A stretch of 64,000 nt of DNA, taken from contig JAUDYN010000001.1 of assembly GCA_030407005.1 (NCBI GenBank), positions 3,286,001 to 3,350,000 of the forward strand, read 5' to 3'. The notes under the pieces are model-generated. The model made no database searches. It saw only the letters and a list, made by a program, of their open reading frames with translations, and had not been told where the DNA came from. Source of the stretch: Desarmillaria ectypa (Eukaryota; Basidiomycota; Agaricomycetes; Agaricales; Physalacriaceae). This document shows, piece by piece, positions 35,248-46,580 of this stretch (its first letter is position 1; each line of letters starts with the position of its first letter). Both the position numbers and the translations under genes were made by a program.

Positions 35248-38200
35248 TCAGCCCCTTCTCTTCCTCCTCCGCTCGGCTTTCATACCTCTTCCCTTCGCAA
35301 CACCAGCTGCTTTCTCCTTCTCTTCCTTGATCCTCCGATCCATCTCTTCTTGCTCCTCATCCAAGAGCCCCACCGCAGAAATATGATCATACATTTCAAC
35401 CTCTTCAACGGCATTCCTGTCTTCCACTCCCCAACCATCATTCCAAGCGTCATCGGAAATTGGTATACCACCACCACCGTCCTCGACGTCTTCCTGGTCA
35501 GTGTCCATAGGATACATACTTGTTGCTACGCTGGATAGGGAGAGGACATTAGAATCCTCATCTCCACGAGACGCACTACTATCGTCGTTCGTCGCCTGGA
35601 AGACAAAGTCTTCCTCTTCTTCATCAAATTCTAAGGGTACCGACATACTCAACCCCTCATCTTCACCACTCCTCCTCGGTCGTCTCTTACCGTTCCTTCG
35701 TCGCGCTACCATCACCTCCCTCCTCAGCCTCCCGAAACTTTCACTCACACCTCGAATCGGGATTGAGGTCATACGGTTGGACCCGTGCCCGTTGGGTAGC
35801 ATAGGCAGAACCGTTCCGACGCCCCTCAATCGATCATTAAACCCATCACCTTGGAGTAGTGCCAATGCAAGAGGTTCGTCAAAAGACAATGACTGCCTTG
35901 AAGCCGACGAGGAGGCCTCGATGAATGCTTCGCCGCCTATGTTTGACGTCGAATAGGCGCTAACCTGCACCTGCTTACGCACTTCGATGTTAACACCTGT
36001 TATATCCAGCTGATAACGGCGGATGAGGGCATGATAGTCCTCGCCAAGGGTGTGAAAGGTGAACTGGTGCGATAAATATATAGACCTAGGAAGAATCTGA
36101 CGCGATTTCGAGTTTGTCGAAAGTTCAGCCTGGGACAAGAAACTGCACGCTGTTAGCATCGGCTACCACTCATAATAGAGAACATACTCAGATTGAACTC
36201 TAGTTGTAAGACCTTCATCTTCAAAGGTCTTCTTGACTTCGGGCCAATCCTTTCGTCTCTTAAGATCCCACGTAGCTACAACAGCCTCTTTATTTGCAAT
36301 AAGCTCGGCTTCACCCTTCCCTTCTGCGTTATTCATGGTCATATCCGGAGAAATGACGCTTCCTGCACCACTAGAAAGTCGTCTTCCTCGTTGACTCGGT
36401 GAAACACCATTTCCACCGATAGCAAGACTTAGAGGTAGTGAGACGCTCGTCATTACTCCTATTGATCCCAAATCCATGACATCGCGAACGCCACCAGACC
36501 CAAGTAGCCATCGCCTGAGCTGTAGTAGTCCATCAGCGGCATCGAATACAAGCAGGTCTTGAAAGTTCTTCATCAGCTGCCGTGGGTACCCCTGACCATG
36601 CCGAGGGGAACCAGGGTCTGATGGAGATGAAGACGGAATAGGCAATAACGCTGGCTGAGGCGATGGAATGGGTAGGAGTGATGAAGGAAGAGTTTGATAG
36701 GGAAAGACCGAAAACTGGAACACTGGAGGTGGTATAGGCGGAGAAGAGGGTTCATAGGCGCTTGTTGTGCTACTAACGTGAATGTTCGATGTTGGCCTTA
36801 TTCGGATGATCGGCGCTAGTTCTATAGAGAGAGGTTGCTAAGAAGAGAAATGAAGATGAAATGAATCAAGCTTTGGAAGAGTAAGACGACATACCAAACT
36901 CTCTGGGTTTCTAACGCGTCCACACATATGACTCTCCACATCAGGTGCGCCTCCATATGGATTTACAGCGAAAACATGAATAGTGCGCTTACGAGTGCTG
37001 ATAGCTATCCAGCGCCCGTCAGCAGACCATTCCACATTGTCCACAATTGCTGATGTTCGTCCACGACGGAGGTCATAAACATGTTGAGCAGCGCCGAGAA
37101 TTGAGACAGAAGATATACCGTTCGGAGGAGGTCTAAGCCGGTGAATACGGCTCACCTGCCCATCCTTCGAAACCGACAGCAAAGAACAGCCATCAGGAGA
37201 AAATGATAAACAAGAGATTGACGAATGCTTAAATGCGGGAAATCGCGCTAGTGGCGCACCAGCCTGTAGGTCCAAAACCGTAACGTAGTAGCCTGTTTCA
37301 GTGCACACCTGATCATCTTGGAGCAAAGTATCGGTGTCACCACCTCCTGAAGCTGCTGGCGCACTTCGGGAGACAAGCTTAGCATCCCCACCAAGCTTGT
37401 TCAGTGCAGCCGAGTAGGCTAGTCCACCAAGCGACTTCATGCCACTAATGACAGACTTGGCAGTGGTCGCGATTGGCTTGGGGGGAGTAATAGGCACGTT
37501 GTTGATCGCGGTCGTAGGAGAAGGTGGTAGAGAGGCATACGCGAGAAGACGACGTGATAGGGTATAGATAGGGTGCGATGCAGAGGCAGTATGAGTGAAT
37601 GAAACGAGTGATGAGGAAGGAATGGTGTGTACAGTAGAAAACGTGGAAGAAGTGAGGACTTGTAATGTAGGGGGGTTTGTTGCGGACTGAAAAACGATGA
37701 GCCTTGATACACGGGAAAACAAAGGATATGACTCACTATTACGATATACTCATGGCTGGCAGAGAAGCTATGCACAGGAGTGGCCAGTGGAATCCGTTTA
37801 AGAATCCGATGCGAAGAAAGCGAGTATACAAGAAAGTTGGAGTCTTTGGTGAGGACACCAATAGCGAGTTGGCCGGGTAAAACCGCTGCGTAGGTGATCA
37901 CACCGTCAAAATGATTAAGATTGAGCACTTCACCAACGGAATTAAGCTTTGTGCAATCCCATATCTGAAATCCCGATGAATAACCAAGAAAGAGCAGGCG
38001 GCGGGATCCCAGCGAATCCCATCTGGACCAAAGAATGGTATCTGCTCCGGTGGTGTTCTTCTGCATTGACTGGGCCAGGCCAGACGCCAGCGACTCGTCA
38101 AAAATGCTTGATGCCTGGCTGGTGGACGTGATGACCGGACGAGACACGAGGGGTGGGGAAGGCACTGCGGCTGGGATTGGAATAGAAGAAGGAACGTAGT

Positions 38201-38381
38201 TGCGCACAGTTCTAGAGAACGATTGGAGCATTGTCAGCTCCCGGGAGAATACTGGCGACCTGGTGTGGCCGGTATTCTGGAAATCGTCGTGGGCGTCATC
38301 GACAACATCAATGGAGTCTTGGTCGTTAGATTGGTGAGATATATTGTTTCCGAGTGCATTTCGATTATTCTTGAGGGGCAT
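35248..38381 (-). CDS. BCAS3-type WD40 protein
   Basis: Homologue of BCAS3, a beta-propeller protein that in animals pairs with PHAF1 on phagophores and affects migration; fungal roles are poorly known. Four exons (37737-38381, 36895-37686, 36188-36837, 35248-36142) join to 993 residues. Propeller blades include SRRLLFLGYSSGFQIWD, FDGVITYAAVLPGQLAIGV, FKHSSISCLSFSPDGCSLLS and VDNVEWSADGRWIAISTRKR; the BCAS3-domain region has IHVFAVNPYGG followed by HMCGRVRNP. Long P/S-rich inserts and an acidic, then lysine/arginine-rich C-terminus (ending KAERRRKRRG) flank it. The 36143-36187 intron is placed by frame: acceptor GTGCAG gives SDFLSQAELSTNSK. It is convergent with the Git3-like receptor over only 117 bp. 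Confidence 0.82.
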
Positions 38382-38750
38382 TAAAAATTATATGAAGCGA
38401 AAATGATAGAAGGTGGCCTTGCAAGCAAATCCAAGGCTGAAAGGGTGGTATTCCGATTGTGAGACTGTCGGCGATGGTGGCAGTCCGGAACAAGGGGGGA
38501 TAACGGTGTATACCATATATATTATGTCACGTGATGTTTTGGCTACTATGACGGTACGCGTGCGACCTCGAACAGAAACAAGATTCCACCATCAAGTTGA
38601 AGTTTACTTTCAACGATAGTTTCGACGAATAGACGCAAAAACCACTCTGTTCCCAGTGATAGGCGCGTCTTGGTCGACATTGAAGATACTCTTGACCAAG
38701 AGCTACCGGACCGTCAAGCCGGTACACCGAAGCAAACCCCGACCGCCACC
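38382..38750. promoter_or_regulatory. Upstream region of BCAS3-like gene and truncated HNH gene
   Basis: 369 bp between divergent ATGs. It would have to serve as BCAS3 promoter; the HNH fragment on the other side is probably a later insertion or duplication. Confidence 0.35.
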
Positions 38751-39288
38751 ATGCCTCAGGCCCTGCCACCGAACCCTTTTGACTCATTCTCTGATGAACA
38801 TGCAGCGTATAAATCTTGTCTGAACCTAGAAACTGTTGGCAATAGCTGGGGCGTGGCCGTGTATGACCTGGCGAAGGAGTCGTCTGAAGCCGCCATGTTC
38901 AAATTCATCCCAGAAGTTGCTGCGCGAGTCCTGGGCTTCGCACTTATTCACTCTCCTTCCAAGGCTTGTCTGGCACGAGAAATATCCAGTTGCGATGATA
39001 ATCGCAAGTTTATTGCAAGCTTGTCGTATCTGTGTGTTATGGGCATGATTAGGATATGTGCGTTCTTGTCCTCGTCCGTACCGTGCAAGAATGACGTTCA
39101 CTGCAACAATAGTTAAACATCCGAAGGATGCGATACTGATGCCTATGTCAGTTCATAGTCCCCGACCATCATTCCAAGCAACGGCAGACAACATCGCAAC
39201 CCTTTTGTCGCAACCCACTGCCAGTTTAAACTATGCTAAAAAGCTGGTAAGCGAAATTTTTAGAGTGTTGGACTGCGATGTAAGTTGA
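38751..39288 (+). pseudogene. 3'-truncated copy of the HNH-nuclease-like gene
   Basis: Two exons (38751-39057, 39113-39288) give 160 residues that match the N-terminal part of the intact HNH gene at 55578-56861. Shared stretches include LPPNPFDS, SDEHAAY, SSEAAMFKF, EVAARVLGFALIHSPS, ACLAREISSCD and QATADNIATLLSQPT. The intron interrupts the same codon in both copies. After KKLVSEIFRVL the similarity stops and the frame runs into VLDCDVS and a stop, before the HNH domain begins. What remains is the helical N-terminal region alone, so no nuclease activity is expected. It could still be expressed as a short protein, but I read it as a truncated duplicate. Confidence 0.75.
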
Positions 39289-39830
39289 ATTCAATTTCGC
39301 GTTGTATTCATTTGTGTTAACTTTTTTTCGGTAGGTTTACTTTATGAATCCCAAATAGGACTGGCAGTGGGTGAAGAACACGGTAGCTAAGGATGCTCGT
39401 AACTTCTAAGGGCTTCCTCCATGTGAATGAAATTTGGAAAGATGTTGTTGCGATCGGCTGGGTCAGCATAAGTGATTCCTTCATTTTCCACTGATCGTGA
39501 CAAATGCGGATTGTTTCGTATAGAGCACAATCTCTGCAAGTTTCCAGGTCACTAGCTATTTTTTAGCATTTTCCGTCTACTGATCGCTTATGTAGGCAAT
39601 TAAAAGCATCTGAAGATCGGCCAGCCTTCAGTAGGATCGAAATACTCCTACCGTCCTGGTTTATAGGTGGAGATGTTACTGTCGCATATCCTGCCATTCC
39701 CTATGAACGGACGACCACATCACCAAAGGAAAGCTGCCTTAGTACCTCCATTCTAGGCTTCCGAGCGGGCGCTGTACAGACAATCGCGCTTCTGCGGTCT
39801 GGCTAGCGATTATCTCTGACATATAATCTG
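39289..39830. other. Junction between two truncated genes
   Basis: 542 bp between the end of the HNH fragment and the start of recognisable 2OG-like coding. No frame continues either gene, and no terminal repeats or target-site duplications were recognised by eye. It may mark the breakpoint of a rearrangement. Confidence 0.45.
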
Positions 39831-42345
39831 GTGCATTCTGGCAACGACTCGCAGCTACAAACACCTTTCGACCTCGTTTCCGCGAAGGAAAGACCTCGCA
39901 GTATTCTCAGCACTTGGAAAACGGATGCTTTGTCTCCTGATGTGATACCCATAAAACTCACCCACAAGTACGCTGCAAGCTCCTCCTTCAGTTCCATGTC
40001 TTTACGCCATCCAGGCGATGTGCTGTTATCGTGTCTTCAATCCCTTATCACGGGCCTCCATCTGCTACTGTTTATCATCCACGTCGAACACTATAGGACC
40101 TCCTTTCTCAGTATCCAAGGTGAGCACTCCGAGGAAGATACGCTTCGTTAAACGCGTGGATATTATAGGACCCAGGATGAATTAATGAGATTTTTGGAGC
40201 TCCGTGGTGACGAAGATATTTACGACGGCACAAAAAATGCAGGTGCCGGATACAGTTATGGAGGAACGGCGATCAAACGGGTTGTCGACATGCAAGGCAT
40301 GCCATTGACTGTTTACAACCTGAATTTTCCCGCCCGAAGTATAATACATGATGTTTATGATGTCGGGGAAGAACAAGAGTTCGACGATGATCGAGAAACA
40401 CACCACATGCGGGGAAAGCCCGACTTCAAAGACTTTGACGTTGATTTGGTACACATAAAATTCTCGAAATCATTCGCAGTTGCTGATACATCGTTTTCAG
40501 AACGAAGCAGACATGGCGGCGAGCACATTTTTCTTTGATAGGTCCCAGTTTCTCAGGGCTTGTTGCTGTTTATACAGACTGGAGATCATCTTGAAGGTAC
40601 ACCGTACCTGCACTTCGTACGAGATTCTAATGATGACGGTGCCCCCTAGTCTGGAAGGACACTCTACTTGTGCTCTATCGAGATCCTTCATGGACGGCCA
40701 CAGCTGGAAATGTCTTCGATTACACTTGTGACCATCTGGAGTCGTCGCAGAGCCCCACGGCCGGCGCAAATGAAAATCAGTTGGTCGAAGCATTGCTAGA
40801 GTGTTGCAAAAAGCCCCAGCCTCGCAAGAGACATGCGGCGCACAAGGAGGCGAAGCTTAAACGAGCAGCAGTGTTGCTTGCAAATTCTGCCTCCAGATGA
40901 AATGATGTCGATCTCTTCCACAAAGCCGCTGAAGCATGCGATATCAGGAGAAAGATCGATCGTATGGGAAGTAAAGAATTTATGACTGCATATCATACAT
41001 TTCCTTGGCCAAGCGTAAAGGCTTTGTATGTGTTTGACTTCTTTGTGACTTGCGAGTATTGATATTCCCTAGTTTCAGTGACGCCATCGCCCAAGAGGAG
41101 TCCAATCCCTATCGTACCGATTTCCTCAGAGCGTTGAAGCAGGCTGCCGAAGCTAAAGCAGATGCCGAAGTCGTTAAATGGTACTAAGAAATTGAAGAAA
41201 TCTCAACCTCAAGGCAATCGACGAAACCCAAGTCAGCTGGCTGGTGAGCTGACCAGAAAACGTAGCGTGTCACTCTTCAGGGACCGGTAAGCATCGATTC
41301 ACTTGACGTTGGTGCACGATATACAGCTATATATAGTTTTTTTCGAAAGCTTTAAATGGGATAAATGTCTCTCGGTACACTTTTGGCTTTCCCTTTCACA
41401 GAATCTTGTACAAAACCAACACGTGTTTGATCCTCTTGAACCAAGTTAACCTTTGATGCCCTCATATCAGAGCTTACCGCCTTGGTTGTTCAAAGCCTAC
41501 CTGCATTTCCTTTAAAGGAAAAGCTCCACCTCGTGTAGACGAGAATCCCGGTGATGGTGATAGTAATTCCGCTGAAAATGCGTATAAAGTGGCACCCAAG
41601 TACGAGATGGACATTGATCTCATCATGGACATCATCAGACTATGCGTCCAGTCGAATAACTCAAGGCATTGTGGTACTTACTTCGATACACTTCATCGTG
41701 CTTCATGTGATGCAGAGGGTAGCGGGCAGAAATACCCTCCTTGGCATTTTTATCGGAGTTTGGCTCTAGAGATCGACATTCTCTTGACTTCGACACCAGA
41801 TATAGACGCTTTCAACGATCCATGGGCTTCTTTTTTCCAAGCTGCAGCACAGATGCTAGTTTTCCATAGTCCTCTGACAGCGGATTCGGACATGGAGCTG
41901 CTTACTATGACCATCACACGAGCAGGCGGTGTCATGACGTTAGAAGCAATGTATGCCATCTTCAGTCATTCAAAGTCATTTCTCCTAATACAGATATTCA
42001 GACTGACTCCACAAGTCCTCATTAATTTGGCAAAGAAGGATCTGGCTTCCTTCAGGAGACCCGTGATTCATCTATATTCTAACCTATCACCAGCCCCATC
42101 AGCTCCCGTATCCCGTCAGAGCCTCGCCAGTATCATCTTTTCCTGCATACAGGCCGTCATTGAAATGCTCCCATCCCCACTGTTTGAAAGGTCGAGAAAC
42201 TACTGAAATTCTGTTTTCGCGTGGGCATTGGGAGGCAGGTCTGTCCGCTTGTTCTGGACCGAATTCTCGCTCAAGGCGTGGTGAATGATCCCGAAGGGAA
42301 CACATATCTCAAGGATGTTCTCGTTCTAATGATCCTACATCTGTG
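39831..42345 (+). pseudogene. 5'- and 3'-truncated relative of the 2OG-like gene
   Basis: Exons in order match the region downstream of the oxygenase core in the gene at 24373-28395. 39831-40120 carries VIPIKLTHKYAASSSF and GDVLLSCLQSL, aligning with INLFHKYQPSSSF and DDVLLSCMWSV of that gene. 40170-40480 has VVDMQGMPLTVYNLNF against IVDLEGMLVTIEDFEL. 40640-40900 has FDYTCDHLESSQSPTAG. 41589-42206 has WHFYRSLALEIDILLTSTPD, and 42200-42345 has VVNDPEGNTYLKDVLVL. Nothing resembling the N-terminal oxygenase core or the CGC-containing C-terminal segment is present. An early stop follows EVVKWY near 41180 unless spliced out. Similarity between the two is modest, so this is an old paralogue rather than a recent copy. 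Probably non-functional. Confidence 0.6.
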
Positions 42346-43278
42346 ATCTATCCTGACTGACCACGGCATCTCGTTGATGGAACAGCCATACAATACGTTC
42401 TGCTTGACGGTATACTTCCATCGTAGTGGGGAAGAAACCGCCACATACAATCACCGCCTAGCTAACAAACTTTGGCTGTGGGTGCAATTATTGCTATGAT
42501 GCCAAAGCTTTTTTCAGGATCGGCGTCCAACTCGCACACTATGTTTGCGCTGTGGCGAAAGTTCGCGCTCATGTAGAGGAAAAACTCAAAAATCAACGAG
42601 TCCGCATTGAGGTAGCTGGTGTCGAATGATGCACCATGAAGATGGGTTCCCCTCACTCGCTGGTTGTAAGTACACCCTTATGCTCCTCGAACGTGGGACT
42701 TAGTTGCCATCTCGGTTACATAGATAACAAAACCCAAAAGTATGTCGCTGTATCCAGCTTGGGAAATTAACAGTCAACGCGGTGTCGAGCCGCTCAATGA
42801 AATGGGTGACGAGAAAACCCAAAAAGTCACCTTTGGTGAGCACTACTCGTAGATCCACGGTATCTTGTATGGAGACCCGGAGACCTCGGATCCGCTGCCT
42901 ATAAGACTTTCCCTCGAATCTTCTAACCACGTCTGGCAATAAGGTCTTTGAACACGATATTGATTCAGAGGAATGGGTCGAAGAAGAAAAAAAATTAAGC
43001 TTGAGGAACAGGCCTGAAGGGTCCCGAATTTATTCCACAATCTCTATCGATGTTGTACAATATTATTTACTTATACCCATGCGATTAGTCAAAAGATATC
43101 GTTCGTAAACACCAGATAATCTGCCCCCCCCCCCCCCCCCCCCCCTCGCACAGATAAATGTATTTCAATATCCAAATCGGTTGTGAGTCAATTCACTAAC
43201 ATTGGTAAGGTACTTGCTCCACTCATCCAACCTGAACATTATGGGCACCGGTCAGCTTTGCGTCAGCCAGAACCAACT
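42346..43278. other. Spacer with no supported gene
   Basis: About 930 bp with short frames only. The first part may be remnant 3' sequence of the truncated 2OG-like gene. It ends in the C tract and the 3' UTR of the Zn2Cys6 factor. Confidence 0.4.
43124..43145. repeat. Poly-C tract (C22)
   Basis: Twenty-two consecutive C's, the second such tract in the window. It lies downstream of the transcription-factor gene. Length is likely variable or error-prone. Confidence 0.9.
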
Positions 43279-46200
43279 TCAATAAGTTACGCACTCAAAT
43301 CCGGTCGGCCACATAGCCAAAGTCTCGGTATCGGTGAAAGGTTGTGAAAACCCGTCCGTCATACCCAGATGTGGCTGTCCGCCGGTCATCATCACCGTCG
43401 GATTGGGGATGCTGTCTATGGACGGATGGGTGAGATGATGATACTGTGCTTGGTCATAAAAACCGTCATTGAGAGGTGTAATCTCATTTGAAAATCCACC
43501 AAACACGCGTTGGGAAGACGATGGATCCTGACCATGTATAGGCTGGTGATGGCTGTTCGTTGTTGGATTCGAATCAAACCAATAGGCATCTGAGAAAGAC
43601 TGAGCCGCGGCAGACAGACTAGAGGATGATGAGGAAGGCTCGCTCATAGTGAAAGGCGTATACACCGAGTTCGGGTATTGTTGAATAGTAGATGAGTATG
43701 TCGAATAAACATCATCAGATGACATGACAAAGTCTTGCTGATATGTTGCCGATGCGCGTCGGTTACTTATGATGGGCCGAATCCCGGAATTGGTCGCATC
43801 GATGTCGGAATAGTCAGTCGGTGGAGATCCCACGGACATCGGACTGTCAGAATCGCGCTCCCGCTTGTTTGAGGGAGATGCGCCTTGGTAAGGAAGAGGT
43901 AGTTCACCAACAGAGGCTAGCTCATAAAGGATGTCCCTGCATTTCAATAAGCACCCATGCGGCCACGTTTTTTCATCAAGGTAAACACGTACCATAGTCG
44001 ACCAGCGAAAGGCAATCTGCACCATACTGTGAACTCGCTAGCAGAGTAAGAGCATAAAAACGACGTACTGTTTCTCAAATATTTGCAAGGTTTTCATGCA
44101 CTTGTGAATGTCGCTCAACTCCTTTTTCTCGTCGAATAATATCCCTGAACGTCTTCCACTCCAGATATTCAGGAGTAGAACAATTGCAGCACTGAAGATA
44201 GACATCTAGGAGGAATTAATCTGATGGCAATGTCGTTGTCAAATAGCCAGCTTACAGCGCAATAGTTTACTGGACTCTCCGGCCTACGAAGCTGACAGTC
44301 CAGAATGTGACTGATCGCACGAGCCGCATTGGTGCAGATGGCAAGAGAAGGAAAAGCAAGAGGCGATGACCTTCCTGGCGAAGGAATGAAGGGTCTATGG
44401 ATGAGTATCTGAAGGTGGTAATACGAGCAGTAGAGGAAGACGGATTGGTTGAAAAAAATCTGATTTTTGCTATGAGGATCCCAACGAACTACGGAAAACG
44501 GTCAGTCAATCCCGAGTCCTGCAACCGCGGACAAAACGTACTATGGTCAGGTACCGAATCAACCCATTTGTTAAGGAATGAATCCAATTCGGCTACAAGG
44601 TCTTGCTTCCATTTCCCCACGAACACGAATAGAGTTTTCGATCTGTTGAGGGAATACTGGGCGGTGACGTGAACAGTTGATAGCTTGGAAACGATATGGG
44701 ACATACGATCGTACGAAGACACAAAGCGAGGATTCTGTTCAGAGCTAGATAGGATATGAAAAAGGACAATCGCGACGGCTTATCCGGAGGTTGTACGAAT
44801 GCTTGTTCTGGGTCAGGATGTTCCCAATATTCGTCGTCGCAATCAACGGGAAACTCCGCGTCGATGCTATGGAAATCAGGATTAGACGGAGAAGTAGGAA
44901 GTACGTAAGGGCAGTATACACACTCCTCGTCTTGTATAGCACATGGACGACCTAATGTTAGACTTATCAGTCTATCCAGGGAGACAATAACCCTGTCTCT
45001 CATGTGAGATGGATCCAGCATGAAAGGCGGACACAATAGCCTACCAAAAGGCCCGTTTCAGTAGCTCGTCCTCGGCGTTGCGTGGTTGGCCCGGCCTGCT
45101 AAGCCTTCTATGTGCACCGAGGTCTTGGGCCATGCGAATGCCGGTGCCTACCAACGTCCAAGAAGCGTGTGGCGCAGCGCATCCTTGCACGTAGAATACA
45201 GACAGCTGGCGGCCTCGATAAATAACAGGCCTTTCTTTGGAAGACTCAGGTACCACTCACTGCGCATTTTTGCAGGTCGTACAGGTTTGGCGGTCGCAGC
45301 AACGACATATGAACTCGATGTACTTGGATAAACCATTTCCAACCGTTCAAATGCCGTATTTTCGACTCCGTATCAGTGTCATCGGCCTTTACGCGAGGGT
45401 CGTCAGAGTAGCGTGAACCGACAGCGCACACCAATAAGACAAGTGCTCCAAATTCGCTATCCGTATGATGTAACCCAGCTGCCAGAGATCGTTCAAATGT
45501 CGGTCGGTGAAGTAGGGGCCAGAATACGTTCTGGTTAAGGAAGTATAGCTGAACGAGGTAATTAAGGAGGTCGGGCCCTGGGAAAGAGTAGTTAGCAGGT
45601 TGGAGATCGACATCGTCGTAATTCATCTGAAGTGCATGAGAAGCAGAATATCAAGGATTAAGAGACGCCTACCAAACGTATACTATTGGACCAGAATTCG
45701 GCACGCTTGCCGCTCATGATTTTAAAGTGGTCTTTAAGATTGTTGATGTCTCCTTCCTCCAGCTCTCGCCTAAACTCAAAGGCTGTGTGCGCCAAAGCAG
45801 AACCACTCGACTTGCCAAAAAATCGTACTTCAGAGGCGTCCATATCGAAGGATCTTAGCCTGTCCGTAAGGGCGACGTGTTGTATGTCCTCCTCATCCGT
45901 TATGGGATCTTCAGAGAAGTTACCAGGCTGCATGCGCGGCGGCCCTACGGTCGATAGCGAGGGACTAGAGAGGGTAGACATGCTTCGCGCGGTGTTGCGT
46001 TTGGAGCCTGAAGCGTTGGCGGCTGGACTCTCTTTGGCGTCGCCGTCTGCATGCGTAAGCTCTTCGTCGATGTCGGCATTCGGCATGAACTAGAATTGAC
46101 AATGAGGGGGGAATGCTTCGGTAGAATCGAAGAGAAAAATGCCTTGTGTAACAGCAATTCCATCTTGGCCAATTTACTTTCCAGAGTTTCGATATAACCT

Positions 46201-46580
46201 TTCGGATGCCTACGTTTCTAGATACGCATTATGAGCATGGAAGCAAACGCAACGGAGGCGCATACCTTGGAAGCTTCAACGTAGGTACAGTCTAAGCTAT
46301 ATGAGGTACAATTGGTACACTTTGCATCCGGCATACGCCCTCCTTCACCTGTACAACAAGATAAGCACATCAAGATCGACGATCGGATAGTCTACTAGCT
46401 AGGTTCTTACATTTTACTGCGGGAGTCAACCGTCAATTTGTTACTTCTGTCAAGGCATATCATCAAGAACGTACTTTTCTTGCGCCTGCAGATGTCGCAT
46501 GCCCTCTGCATCTTCCTCCGTTTGGCTACAGGAAAGGCGTCTTCGACTTCGTTCTGGTGCTCGTCGTTGCTGGAAGACAT
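43279..46580 (-). CDS. Zn2Cys6 transcription factor with fungal-specific regulatory domain
   Basis: Binuclear zinc-cluster DNA-binding regulator. Thirteen exons: 46475-46580, 46411-46416, 46266-46348, 46143-46217, 45673-46089, 45261-45626, 45045-45205, 44924-44992, 44707-44866, 44542-44656, 44256-44488, 44069-44205, 43279-44026, giving 891 residues. The zinc cluster is CDICRRKKIKC then CTNCTSYSLDC; its third cysteine exists only if the 6-nt exon 2 (46411-46416) is included. A coiled linker (RHPKGYIETLESKLAKMELL) follows, then the regulatory domain with FWPLLHRPTFERSL, AFWVIVSLDRL, LGRPCAIQDED and HIRWDPHSKNQIFFNQS. The C-terminus is Ser/Asn/Pro-rich, as in activation domains. Intron 46090-46142 needs a GC donor (AAG|GCATTT). 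Around 43930-44070 splicing is ambiguous: AGRLWDILYELASVG would need another intron in a frame that does not join exon 12. Target genes unknown. Confidence 0.83.
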
